This document shows positions 44,069-52,106 of a DNA stretch of 64,000 nt, in pieces. The DNA comes from an uncultured Flavobacteriales bacterium (lineage in GTDB: Bacteria; Bacteroidota; Bacteroidia; Flavobacteriales; UBA1820), in contig CALJDR010000053.1 of the NCBI GenBank assembly GCA_938023515.1, positions 1-64,000 of the forward strand, given 5' to 3'. Position 1 is the first letter of the stretch. Every line of letters starts with the position of its first letter. The notes under the pieces were generated by a model that saw only the letters and a list, made by a program, of their open reading frames with translations, was not told the origin of the DNA and searched no databases. Position numbers and translations under genes: made by a program.

Positions 44069-45466
44069 TTAATCCGTATAACCGAGGATTTTCATGAACT
44101 CTTCGGCCGATTGTTCCTTGCGGAATACATAATCGGTGAAATTGCCGTCTTTATCCTTGTCCACGATGATATGCTGAGGCTGAGGGATCAGGCAGTGCTG
44201 TATTCCTCCGACACCGCCCAGTTCGTCCTGGTAGGCACCTGTGTTGAAAAAGCCTATGTACAAGGGTTTCTTTTCGCTGAACTTGGGCATATAGATGGCG
44301 TTCACGTGCTGTTCAGAGTTGTAGAAATCGTCCGAATCGCAAGTCAGCCCACCCATTAATACCCTTTCGTAGGAGTCTTTCCAACGGTTCACCGGAAGCA
44401 GGACGAATCGCTGGTTGATGGCCCAGGCATCGGGCAGGGTAGTCATAAACGATGAGTTGATCATATCCCAGCGCTCGCGGTCATTCTGTTCTTTCTGATG
44501 CATGACCTCGTAAATGGTCGCACCGCTTTCCCCGACGGTAAAAGTACCGAACTCGGTAAAGATGTTGGGCACGGGGATTTCCCGATCTTCGCACATCGTT
44601 TTGATCTGGCTGATGATTTCATCTACCATATACTGGTAATCGTATTCGAAAGCCAGAGAGGTCTTGATGGGGAACCCGCCTCCGATGTTGAGCGAATCGA
44701 GTTCCGGGCAGTCCTTTTTCAGGTCGGCGTATACCTTGAGGCATTTCAGGAGTTCGTTCCAGTAGTAGGCGCTGTCCTTGATACCCGTATTGATGAAAAA
44801 GTGGAGCATCTTCAGACGAGCCTTCGGGTGGTTCTTGATCACCCGGCGGTACAGGGGCGCGATGTCGCGGTATTTGATGCCCAGACGCGAGGTGTAGAAG
44901 GTAAATTTAGGTTCTTCTTCCGAGGCGATGCGGATGCCGATCTCGAACGGCCCGTCGATGGCTTCGGAGAGGTAGTCTATCTCGTCCTCATTGTCGATCA
45001 CCGGGATGGTATTATGGTGCCCGGTATTGATGAGGCGGGCAATGTAATCGACGTATTTTCCCCGTTTGAATCCGTTGCACAGGATGTAGCTGTCCTTGGC
45101 CAAATGTCCTTCTGCGATGAGTTTTTCGACGATGGGAATATCGTAGGCCGAGGAAGTTTCGATGTGTATGTCGTTCTTGAGCGCCTCGTGCATGATGAAA
45201 CTGTAATGCGAACTCTTGGTACAATAGCAGTAATTGTAGGAGGCGTGGTAGTCGTTCTTTTTCATTGCCTCGGCAAATATCTTCTTGGCGCGCTGGATGT
45301 TCTCCGAAATGCGGGGGAGGTAGGTGAGTTTGAACGGGGTGCCGTATTTTTCGACCAATCCCATCAGGTCGATGCCGTGAAAGGTGAGGTTATCCCCGTC
45401 GAGGCCGAATTCCTCCTGCGGAAAATAAAACGTTTGGTCGATAAGATCTATGTAACTTGTTTTCAT
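44069..45466 (-). CDS. speA: Arginine decarboxylase-like PLP enzyme, short Bacteroidota form
   Basis: This 465-residue protein belongs to the alanine-racemase-fold PLP decarboxylases. The PLP lysine is in ASYNYCYCTKSSHYSF near residue 83, a glycine-rich phosphate loop is SLNIGGGFPIK near 255, and LMGGLTCDSDDFY with the catalytic Cys lies near 370. It lacks the insertions of the enterobacterial SpeA of about 630-660 residues but matches the form common in Bacteroidota that is annotated as arginine decarboxylase. It would start polyamine synthesis by making agmatine. The substrate has not been proved for this short form as far as I know. A leader of about 235 nt precedes it. Confidence 0.82.
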   Translation of the reverse strand: MKTSYIDLIDQTFYFPQEEFGLDGDNLTFHGIDLMGLVEKYGTPFKLTYLPRISENIQRAKKIFAEAMKKNDYHASYNYCYCTKSSHYSFIMHEALKNDIHIETSSAYDIPIVEKLIAEGHLAKDSYILCNGFKRGKYVDYIARLINTGHHNTIPVIDNEDEIDYLSEAIDGPFEIGIRIASEEEPKFTFYTSRLGIKYRDIAPLYRRVIKNHPKARLKMLHFFINTGIKDSAYYWNELLKCLKVYADLKKDCPELDSLNIGGGFPIKTSLAFEYDYQYMVDEIISQIKTMCEDREIPVPNIFTEFGTFTVGESGATIYEVMHQKEQNDRERWDMINSSFMTTLPDAWAINQRFVLLPVNRWKDSYERVLMGGLTCDSDDFYNSEQHVNAIYMPKFSEKKPLYIGFFNTGAYQDELGGVGGIQHCLIPQPQHIIVDKDKDGNFTDYVFRKEQSAEEFMKILGYTD

Positions 45467-45591
45467 CCTTGTTCCGGGTGGCTTGAAAGCCTTTTTTATG
45501 ATTAGAGAAACGACTGAAAATTAAAAATCCCGGCATATGGCGCTTGTAGGCATGCGGGACTCTGCTGGGGCTGTGCCCTCAGATGCGGATG

Positions 45592-45611
45592 AAAAACACG
45601 CTGCGGCGTGC
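45592..45611 (-). terminator. Terminator-like hairpin inside the speA leader
   Basis: On the minus strand CACGC-CGCA-GCGTG (45610-45597) is followed by five T (45596-45592). It lies between the candidate promoter (45713-45706) and the speA start (45466), so it could act as an attenuator. The stem is only 5 bp with a few weaker flanking pairs. Shorter hairpins lie downstream of it in the leader (45540-45585). Confidence 0.35.
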
Positions 45612-45705
45612 AAAAACAGGGAAGGTTTTTTTCAATGTCTGCTACATAAAATAATTAAATAGGACTTTATGCGGGTCGGGCTTTTTCCCAAAAGCTACGA
45701 CCGCG

Positions 45706-45713
45706 CAAAAGTA
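45706..45713 (-). promoter_or_regulatory. -7 element of the speA promoter
   Basis: The minus strand reads TACTTTTG at 45713-45706, an exact TAnnTTTG element, without a clean -33 TTTG. If used, the transcript carries about 235 untranslated nucleotides before speA. The remainder of 45714-45878 contains GC-rich hairpin sequence downstream of purE and no gene. Confidence 0.45.
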
Positions 45714-45878
45714 CGCAAAAATTTTGATAAATGGCGGCGTGTTTTTTTGCTTTTAACGCAATGGGGGACAGGAGCAAGGTGATTGGGGCACAAAGGATTG
45801 TAAAAGCTGTACCCCCAAACGCGCGAGCGTGCCCCGAAGGGGCGGGAAGCGAGCGCGGGCCGGATGTATTTTAGTCGG

Positions 45879-46370
45879 CTATTTCCCCTCCGAACGGACT
45901 CTCTCGCTGGCCTTGAAGACTTTCTCTTTCAGGGCTTCTTTGAAGGCGATGATGCGTTCCCTCAGGGCGGGATCGGCCGTGGAGAGTATCTGGGCGCCCA
46001 GGATACCGGCGTTGCGCGCCCCGTCCAAGGCGACGGTGGCTACTGGTACTCCGGCGGGCATTTGGAGGATGGACAGCACGGAATCCCATCCGTCGATGGA
46101 ATTGGAGGATTTGACCGGTACGCCGATTACAGGCAGGGGGCTGATGGCAGCTACCATGCCGGGCAGGTGGGCGGCGCCTCCGGCCCCGGCGATGATCACA
46201 CCGATACCGCGGTTATGGGCGTTCTTGGCATAGTCAAACATTTTCTCGGGCGTGCGGTGAGCCGATACGATGTCTATTTCGGTCTCCACACCCAGTTCCT
46301 CGAGGACGTCCCGGGCGGCGCCCATTACTTTCAGGTCGGAGTCCGACCCCATGATGATGCCTGCTTTCAT
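45879..46370 (-). CDS. purE: N5-carboxyaminoimidazole ribonucleotide mutase
   Basis: PurE moves the carboxyl group of N5-CAIR to give CAIR in purine synthesis. The 163-residue protein has MGSDSDLKVM (substrate phosphate loop, residues 7-16), VSAHRTPEKMFDYA with the catalytic His near 42, GAGGAAHLPGMVAA, and GVPVKSSNSIDGWDSVLSILQMPAGVPVATVALDGARNAG. This is the class I bacterial form that needs PurK, and purK lies 1.6 kb upstream on the same strand with one unrelated gene between. Confidence 0.96.
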   Translation of the reverse strand: MKAGIIMGSDSDLKVMGAARDVLEELGVETEIDIVSAHRTPEKMFDYAKNAHNRGIGVIIAGAGGAAHLPGMVAAISPLPVIGVPVKSSNSIDGWDSVLSILQMPAGVPVATVALDGARNAGILGAQILSTADPALRERIIAFKEALKEKVFKASERVRSEGK

Positions 46371-46393
46371 AGCTCTTAGCTTGTTTTTATTTT

Positions 46394-47836
46394 TTATTCG
46401 GTTGTTTTGAACGTATATATGAAACTAAATCCTCCGCCACCATCCATCACATACCCTTTTTTGGAATGGAAAAATCCGAATTTGGCTCCATACGTTTTAC
46501 CTTTCTGTAACCCGTCTTTTTTTAGTACAAGGACAAAAGTAAATCCGTCTTTCCACCATCGCTTTTCCACTGGAAGAGGCAATATAGTTTTATTTTCCAT
46601 AGCGGTAAAGCCGCTGTCTCCTCGCATCGGCTCGGAAAAACGAATAAAAATAGTGTCGGTATCCGCTGTAACTGTTTCTCCAAGGTTGGGAGATACTTGG
46701 ACGATATAAGGTTTGCGAATGCTGAATTCGTACAATACCTCATCGAAATGACCGGCCGTATGTTTGACAAACTCCACAACTTGGGGCATAAAACTGTCCA
46801 TTGTGGAATATTTATCCCGATTGTCGATAAAACCCTGCATAAACTGTACACTCCTGTCCATCCAGATAAATCCCCGATCCTGATAGGAGGCCACCAACTG
46901 GGCTGGGGAGATTTGCGTATCTTTTTGAATCTGCGGATGCTCCATAAAGTACAGGCAGACCATAAGGTTGTTGAACCATTCCAGCATCGTCGTTTTGGCA
47001 CTTGCATAGGCATTTCTATACATAGCTTCGCGTACATGGGGATAGATCTTTTGGGTCGCCACCGAATCGATCTGGGGCCAATATTCGTCGCTGAGCCGAT
47101 TTGTAAAGCTGTGTAGGATTTCATGCAGGATAATGGACACAAATCCTGGGGCATATGCGGGCATTCCTTTATTATCACTGCCGGAACCGACCACTATCCG
47201 AACTTTTTTTGTCTTACCTGCTCCGAAGGTGCCCCCATAATTGCTTGGCCCGTTGGTAAGGGATGCCACGATTATCGGGTCTTCCAGTTCTTCTCCGAAA
47301 ACCGACCCGAACCATTTTATATCGATAATCGCCAGCCGTTTATCCAGTCTTTCTTCAGCCAGGCGGTACAAATCGGAGTGCTTATTATAAAAATCCTGGA
47401 AGTTCGATTTTTTGTAAAAATCGTTCAGATAAAGGGCAAAGGTCTTAAAGGCTTCCGGAGTCCAGCGGCCCAGGTCTTCTTTTTTCAATTTCGAGACATC
47501 GATGTCCGGGTTAATGCTTACCTTTCCATTCTTGATCTCAAGCAAGCCTGCCGCAGCAGCGACATCTCCGTAGGATACCCCGTATTTATTTCTTTCCCCC
47601 TCGATAAAAGGGATGATTTTGTGATTTTTGTACGACGCAAAAGCGCGGTCGATATCTTTCGCGTATTGCGGTACGCCACATTGGGTGTATTCTTTTGCTC
47701 CGGCCAGGCGGAAGACAATGCTGGTGAGCTCAAAGCGTTCGTCTACATGGCTCTTCAGCGGAGCGGGGGCAGATTCGGTTGTCGCGAAGCCGGAAACACC
47801 CAATAACGACACGAGAAATAAAAGTAGTTTTTTCAT
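46394..47836 (-). CDS. Secreted DUF4932-like metalloprotease with C-terminal Ig-like domain
   Basis: A signal peptide (KKLLLFLVSLLGVSGFA) is followed by a domain with the zinc-protease signature HEILH (His238, Glu239, His242) in SIILHEILHSFTNRL, as in DUF4932 proteins of Bacteroidota. The last hundred or so residues (IVQVSPNLGETVTADTDTIFIRFSEPM) are a bacterial Ig-like domain of the Big_5 type. There is no lipobox. It has 480 residues and lies between purK and purE, which are otherwise partners, so it may have been inserted there. A candidate -7 element TATTTTTG (minus strand 47877-47870) lies upstream. The substrate is unknown. Confidence 0.75.
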   Translation of the reverse strand: MKKLLLFLVSLLGVSGFATTESAPAPLKSHVDERFELTSIVFRLAGAKEYTQCGVPQYAKDIDRAFASYKNHKIIPFIEGERNKYGVSYGDVAAAAGLLEIKNGKVSINPDIDVSKLKKEDLGRWTPEAFKTFALYLNDFYKKSNFQDFYNKHSDLYRLAEERLDKRLAIIDIKWFGSVFGEELEDPIIVASLTNGPSNYGGTFGAGKTKKVRIVVGSGSDNKGMPAYAPGFVSIILHEILHSFTNRLSDEYWPQIDSVATQKIYPHVREAMYRNAYASAKTTMLEWFNNLMVCLYFMEHPQIQKDTQISPAQLVASYQDRGFIWMDRSVQFMQGFIDNRDKYSTMDSFMPQVVEFVKHTAGHFDEVLYEFSIRKPYIVQVSPNLGETVTADTDTIFIRFSEPMRGDSGFTAMENKTILPLPVEKRWWKDGFTFVLVLKKDGLQKGKTYGAKFGFFHSKKGYVMDGGGGFSFIYTFKTTE

Positions 47837-47954
47837 GATTCATGCAGTTTTTTACGGCTCAAAAATAATCGTTTCGGGTGAAATAATCCCTAATTTCCGA
47901 ACGATAAAGGTTGTTTTAGGATGATTCGTTCTCTTTTTACAGATGAAACGAAGT

Positions 47955-49142
47955 TCATTCTTTATCCGGTTTTGAGATCACGCGGATGGTCTGTTTCACT
48001 TTTTCGGCTGTGGCGCGTGCGCAGGCAATGTCCGGGGCGGCAACGGTGATATGTCCCATTTTGCGGAACGGGCGTGTCTGGCGCTTACCGTAGATATGTG
48101 CCGATACGCCGTCCATGGCCATCACACGCTCGATGCCGTCGTATACCACGTCGCCGGAAAAACCTTCCTCCCCTACCAGGTTGACCATTACGGCGGGGAC
48201 TTTGCTTTGCGGGTCGCCCAGGGGCAGGCCCAGTACGGCGCGGATGTGCTGTTCGAACTGGCTGGTATAGGCTCCTTCGATGGAATAGTGGCCGGAATTG
48301 TGTACGCGGGGTGCCGTTTCGTTGACCAGAATTTCATCGCTCTGGGTGAGGAACATTTCCACGGCCATTACCCCGGCCGTGCCGAATGCTTCGGCGGTCT
48401 TCAGGGCGGCCATGTGAGCCTTGCGGGCGATTTCCTCGCTGATGCGGGCCGGGCAAAGAACGTATTCCACCTGGTTGGCCACGGGATGGAATTCCATTTC
48501 CACCACCGGGTAGGTGCGGGTATGGCCGTCGGTACTGCGGGCCACAATGACTGCCAGTTCCGTCTTGAACGGGATGAGGTCTTCTACAATACACGGCACG
48601 TCGGGTATCTGGTCGATATCCGTTTTTCTATGCACTACTTGTACTCCGCGGCCGTCGTAACCTCCCTGGTCGGCTTTCCAGACGAAACTTTCGCCGGGGA
48701 TGTCGCCTTTTTCAATGGCTTCCAGCAAGGCTTTTTTCCCGCCGAATTTTTGGTAAGGAGCGGTCGGGATATGGTTTTGAATATAGAAATCCTTTTGAAC
48801 GGATTTATCCTGGATGATGCGCAGTACGCGGGGGCTGGGATAGACCGGCAGGCCTTCCTTTTCCAAAGCTTCCAGCGCATCGATATTGACGTGCTCTATT
48901 TCGATGGTCAGGGCGTCCACCGTTTTGCCGAAGCGGTACACGGTGTCGTAATCCTTGAAATCGCCTACCGTGAATCGGTTGGAACCGATCGAACACGGGG
49001 CGTCCGGGCTGGGGTCGAGCACCGATACGGCGATGTCCATCCGGCGGGTGGCGGCGATGAGCATTTTCCCTAACTGGCCGCCGCCGAGGATGCCGAGGGT
49101 GAAATCCGAGGAGAATACGTGTGTGGAGTTTTTTCCGGGCAT
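47955..49142 (-). CDS. purK: N5-carboxyaminoimidazole ribonucleotide synthase
   Basis: PurK makes N5-CAIR from AIR, bicarbonate and ATP. The ATP-grasp protein of 395 residues has LGILGGGQLGKMLIAATRRMD at residues 16-36, EIEHVNIDALEALE, QDKSVQKDFYIQNHIPTAPY, FVWKADQGGYDGRGV (ATP loop) and VNETAPRVHNSGHYSIEG (metal site), all conserved in PurK. It follows lepA by 16 bp and is probably co-transcribed with it. PurE, its partner, is further downstream at 45879. Confidence 0.95.
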   Translation of the reverse strand: MPGKNSTHVFSSDFTLGILGGGQLGKMLIAATRRMDIAVSVLDPSPDAPCSIGSNRFTVGDFKDYDTVYRFGKTVDALTIEIEHVNIDALEALEKEGLPVYPSPRVLRIIQDKSVQKDFYIQNHIPTAPYQKFGGKKALLEAIEKGDIPGESFVWKADQGGYDGRGVQVVHRKTDIDQIPDVPCIVEDLIPFKTELAVIVARSTDGHTRTYPVVEMEFHPVANQVEYVLCPARISEEIARKAHMAALKTAEAFGTAGVMAVEMFLTQSDEILVNETAPRVHNSGHYSIEGAYTSQFEQHIRAVLGLPLGDPQSKVPAVMVNLVGEEGFSGDVVYDGIERVMAMDGVSAHIYGKRQTRPFRKMGHITVAAPDIACARATAEKVKQTIRVISKPDKE

Positions 49143-49158
49143 GGCGATACGTTTGGCT

Positions 49159-50958
49159 TTAGTCGTCCGAGAGTTTGAGCACGGCCATGAATGCCGACTG
49201 GGGTACTTCCACGCGGCCGATCTGGCGCATGCGTTTTTTGCCCTGTTTCTGTTTTTCGAGCAACTTACGCTTGCGGGAGATGTCGCCTCCGTAGCATTTG
49301 GCGGTCACGTCCTTGCGCACGGCCTTGATGGTTTCGCGGGCGATGATCTTGGCCCCGATGGCTGCCTGCAGCGGAATGTCGAACTGCTGCCGGGGAATGA
49401 GTCCGCGGAGTTTCTCGACGATCCTTTTGCCGATATTGTAAGCGTTGTCCCGGTGGATGAGCGAGGAAAGCGCGTCTACCGGTTCGCTGTTGATCAAAAT
49501 ATCCACCTTCACCAGGTCGGCCGCCCGGAAATCGATCGGGGTGTAGTCGAATGACGCATACCCTTTGGACAGGGATTTGAGCCGGTCGTAAAAGTCGAAC
49601 ACCACTTCGGCCAGCGGAAGCTCGAAGATGAGTTCCACACGGGTCGGTGTGAGGTACGACTGGTTTTTAAGCACGCCCCGCTTGGAGATGCAAAGGGCCA
49701 TCACCGGGCCGATATATTCGGATTGGGTAATGATAGAGGCGCGGATATAGGGTTCTTCCACCCGGTCGAGCCGCGAAGGGTCGGGGAGCTCGGAAGGGTT
49801 GTGTATCACCAGGGCATGGTTGCGGTCGGAAGTCTGGTAGACGTGGTACGAAACGTTGGGCACGGTAGTGATGACCGTCATGCCAAATTCGCGCTCCAAG
49901 CGCTCCTGGATGATCTCCAAGTGCAGCATGCCGAGGAATCCGCAGCGGAACCCGAAGCCCAGTGCGGCGGACGATTCCGCCTCGAAGGTAAGGGAGGCGT
50001 CGTTCAGGTGGAGTTTTTCCATCGAAGAGCGCAGTTCCTCGTAATCCTCGGTGTCCACCGGGTATATACCCGCAAAGACCATAGGCTTGACCTCCTCGAA
50101 ACCTTCGATGGCTTTGAGGGTCGGCCGTTCGACCGAGGTGATGGTGTCGCCCACTTTCACTTCGACGGCTTCTTTGATACCGGATATGACGTAGCCTACG
50201 TCCCCGGCGCTGATCTGTTTTTTCGGCTGCTTTTTGAGTTTGAGCGTGCCTACTTCATCCGCCAGGTAAGTTTTGCCGGTGGCCATGAACTTGACCTTTT
50301 CGCCTTGTCGGATCGTGCCGTTCACCACTTTATAGTAAGCCTCCACACCCCGGAAAGGGTTGAATACGGAGTCGAATACCAGGGCCTCGAGCGGGGCCGA
50401 AGGGTCGCCTACGGGGGCCGGAATGCGCTCAACGATAGCTTTCAGGATGTCCTCGACGCCCTGTCCCGTTTTGCCGGAAGCCAGGATGATGTCTTCGGGC
50501 TTGCAGTCGATCAGAGCTACGATATCGTCGGAGACTTCCTCCGGTTTGGCCGAAGGGAGGTCTATCTTGTTGAGCACCGGGATGATGGTCAGCCCGTTTT
50601 CCAGCGCCAGGTACAGGTTGGAAATGGTCTGGGCCTGTATGCTCTGGGCGGCATCGACTACCAGCAGGGCGCCTTCGCAGGCGGCGATGGAACGCGAGAC
50701 TTCGTACGAGAAGTCCACATGTCCCGGGGTGTCGATCAGGTTGAGCACGTATTTTTCACCGTTCTGTATGTGGTCCATCTGGATGGCGTGGCTTTTGATG
50801 GTGATGCCGCGCTCGCGCTCCAGGTCCATATTGTCGAGCAGCTGATCCTGTTTCTCGCGGTCGGATACGGTCTGTGTGTATTCCAACAGGCGGTCGGCCA
50901 GCGTCGATTTGCCGTGGTCTATATGGGCGATGATGCAAAAATTGCGAATGTTTTTCAT
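49159..50958 (-). CDS. lepA: Translation elongation factor 4 (LepA)
   Basis: LepA is a ribosome-binding GTPase that acts in initiation and back-translocation. The 599-residue protein has the G1 loop [13 protein letters not shown] (residues 10-22), RGITIKSH (G2), DTPGHVDF (G3) and NKIDLPSA (G4). Domain II, EF-G-like domain III ([14 protein letters not shown]) and the LepA-specific C-terminal domain ([25 protein letters not shown]) follow. The length is exactly that expected. It is the first gene of a lepA-purK transcript. Confidence 0.98.
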   Translation of the reverse strand: MKNIRNFCIIAHIDHGKSTLADRLLEYTQTVSDREKQDQLLDNMDLERERGITIKSHAIQMDHIQNGEKYVLNLIDTPGHVDFSYEVSRSIAACEGALLVVDAAQSIQAQTISNLYLALENGLTIIPVLNKIDLPSAKPEEVSDDIVALIDCKPEDIILASGKTGQGVEDILKAIVERIPAPVGDPSAPLEALVFDSVFNPFRGVEAYYKVVNGTIRQGEKVKFMATGKTYLADEVGTLKLKKQPKKQISAGDVGYVISGIKEAVEVKVGDTITSVERPTLKAIEGFEEVKPMVFAGIYPVDTEDYEELRSSMEKLHLNDASLTFEAESSAALGFGFRCGFLGMLHLEIIQERLEREFGMTVITTVPNVSYHVYQTSDRNHALVIHNPSELPDPSRLDRVEEPYIRASIITQSEYIGPVMALCISKRGVLKNQSYLTPTRVELIFELPLAEVVFDFYDRLKSLSKGYASFDYTPIDFRAADLVKVDILINSEPVDALSSLIHRDNAYNIGKRIVEKLRGLIPRQQFDIPLQAAIGAKIIARETIKAVRKDVTAKCYGGDISRKRKLLEKQKQGKKRMRQIGRVEVPQSAFMAVLKLSDD

Positions 50959-51008
50959 GTTCCTTCTCTTCTTCGGCCGGGATATGGGAACACCCGCCGA
51001 ATCAAGGC

Positions 51009-51016
51009 CAAAGGTA
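51009..51016 (-). promoter_or_regulatory. -7 element upstream of lepA
   Basis: The minus strand reads TACCTTTG at 51016-51009, an exact -7 element 51 bp ahead of lepA. No TTTG is found at -33. For the divergent DedA gene the best match is TATTTTCG at 51133-51140, one base off consensus, which I do not list separately. Confidence 0.5.
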
Positions 51017-51187
51017 GTGTTTTTTGACGTATTTTATGTTTTGCGGGCTGGGTTTGGCGAAAAAAACACATTCTCTCCGAATTAATAACATTTTATTAAA
51101 GAACCGGTTTCCGGGGATCCGGTTATTCTTTTTATTTTCGCACCTTAGAATCCCCGCATCCGGTGCGGGCCCATAAAATACATCCCG

Positions 51188-51832
51188 ATGGAATCCGTAG
51201 GCTTTATACAATGGTGCATCGAGCACCTGAATTACTGGACGATCACCCTTTTAATGACGATAGAGAGTTCTTTCATCCCCTTCCCTTCCGAAGTGGTGGT
51301 GCCTCCCGCCGCCTACAAAGCGGCCGCCGGGGAATTGAACGTCGTGTTGGTGGTGGTTTTCGCGACCCTGGGTGCCGACCTGGGTGCACTGATCAATTAT
51401 TACCTGGCCCGGTGGATCGGACGCCCGATCATTTACCGTTTTGCGGAGAGCCGTATCGGACATATGTGTCTACTGGACAAAAACAAAGTGCAAAAGGCTG
51501 AGAAGTATTTCGACGACCACGGGGTAATCTCCACCTTCGTAGGGCGGCTCGTCCCGGCGGTGCGGCAGCTGATCTCCATCCCGGCGGGGCTGGCTAAAAT
51601 GAAACTTTCCACCTTTTTGATATTCACTACATTGGGTGCAGGCCTGTGGAATACGATCCTGGCCGCTATCGGATATTACCTCCATTCGGTCGTGCCACAG
51701 GACGAGCTGATGGCGCAGGTGTTGAAGTACAGCAAGGAGCTGTCTTATGTTTTCGTGGTGCTGGCCATCGCGATCGTGCTGTTCTTCGTCTACAAGGGCC
51801 TGAAGAAAAAGAAACCGGTGTCGGCGGATTGA
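51188..51832 (+). CDS. DedA family membrane protein
   Basis: DedA proteins are inner-membrane proteins linked to undecaprenyl phosphate recycling and membrane homeostasis. The 214-residue protein has about five hydrophobic segments and the family blocks ESSFIPFPSEVVVPPAAYKA near residue 22 and FVGRLVPAVRQLISIPAGLAKM near 118; the second, with its paired Arg residues, is the conserved SNARE-associated domain. It lies upstream of the ilv leader with its own transcription start. A role in recycling the lipid carrier of the glycan genes is possible but not shown by linkage. Confidence 0.9.
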   Translation: MESVGFIQWCIEHLNYWTITLLMTIESSFIPFPSEVVVPPAAYKAAAGELNVVLVVVFATLGADLGALINYYLARWIGRPIIYRFAESRIGHMCLLDKNKVQKAEKYFDDHGVISTFVGRLVPAVRQLISIPAGLAKMKLSTFLIFTTLGAGLWNTILAAIGYYLHSVVPQDELMAQVLKYSKELSYVFVVLAIAIVLFFVYKGLKKKKPVSAD

Positions 51833-51881
51833 ACCTTTCGCAAGAAAAAACGGCCCCGGATGTAAAAAAATCAAGAAAATA

Positions 51882-51914
51882 TTTGGAATTAAAGTGAACT
51901 TCGCAGTACATTTG
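51882..51914 (+). promoter_or_regulatory. Promoter of the ilv-leu operon
   Basis: TTTG at 51882-51885 and TACATTTG at 51907-51914 are separated by 21 bp, both matching consensus. The leader-peptide ATG lies 22 bp further on at 51937. Confidence 0.82.
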
Positions 51915-51936
51915 TCCCGTTGATATAGAAAACACA

Positions 51937-52014
51937 ATGAAAAATGCCGTTGTCCTAATTAGCGTCCTGCTGCTGCCCGTGGTGATTACCTCCGGGAGTG
52001 AGAAAGGCGTATAG
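51937..52014 (+). CDS. ilv operon leader peptide (25 residues, Val/Leu/Ile-rich)
   Basis: The frame from ATG 51937 to TAG 52014 encodes 25 residues, of which twelve are Val, Leu or Ile. Residues 5-17 (VVLISVLLLPVVI) contain eleven of them, with three consecutive Leu codons, and Thr18 follows. These are the products of the operon it precedes. Its last codons overlap the RNA segment that forms the antiterminator, so a ribosome reaching the stop would block that pairing. It has no counterpart as a functional protein and is best read as an attenuation sensor. It is too short for ordinary gene callers. Confidence 0.88.
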   Translation: MKNAVVLISVLLLPVVITSGSEKGV

Positions 52015-52061
52015 GTGTGGCGGACATACACTAAGGATATACAAAAACCTTTCTCACTCCC
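51994..52061 (+). promoter_or_regulatory. Antiterminator pairing of the ilv attenuator
   Basis: GGGAGTGAGAAAGG (51994-52007), lying in the last codons of the leader peptide, is exactly complementary over 14 bases to CCTTTCTCACTCCC (52048-52061), which forms the left arm and loop of the terminator. The two structures exclude each other. Ribosomes stalled at the Val/Leu/Ile codons upstream leave the first strand free and favour read-through. Confidence 0.85.
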
Positions 52062-52080
52062 ATGAGGAAGGTTTTTTTTT
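52043..52080 (+). terminator. Attenuator terminator before ilvD
   Basis: AAAAACCTTTCTCA (52043-52056) pairs with TGAGGAAGGTTTTT (52063-52076) with one wobble and a 6-nt loop, and a run of nine T ends at 52080. It lies between the leader peptide and ilvD, so it controls entry into the whole operon. Confidence 0.9.
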
Positions 52081-52106
52081 GAACTTATATTTCAGGGAAA
52101 AAAGAC

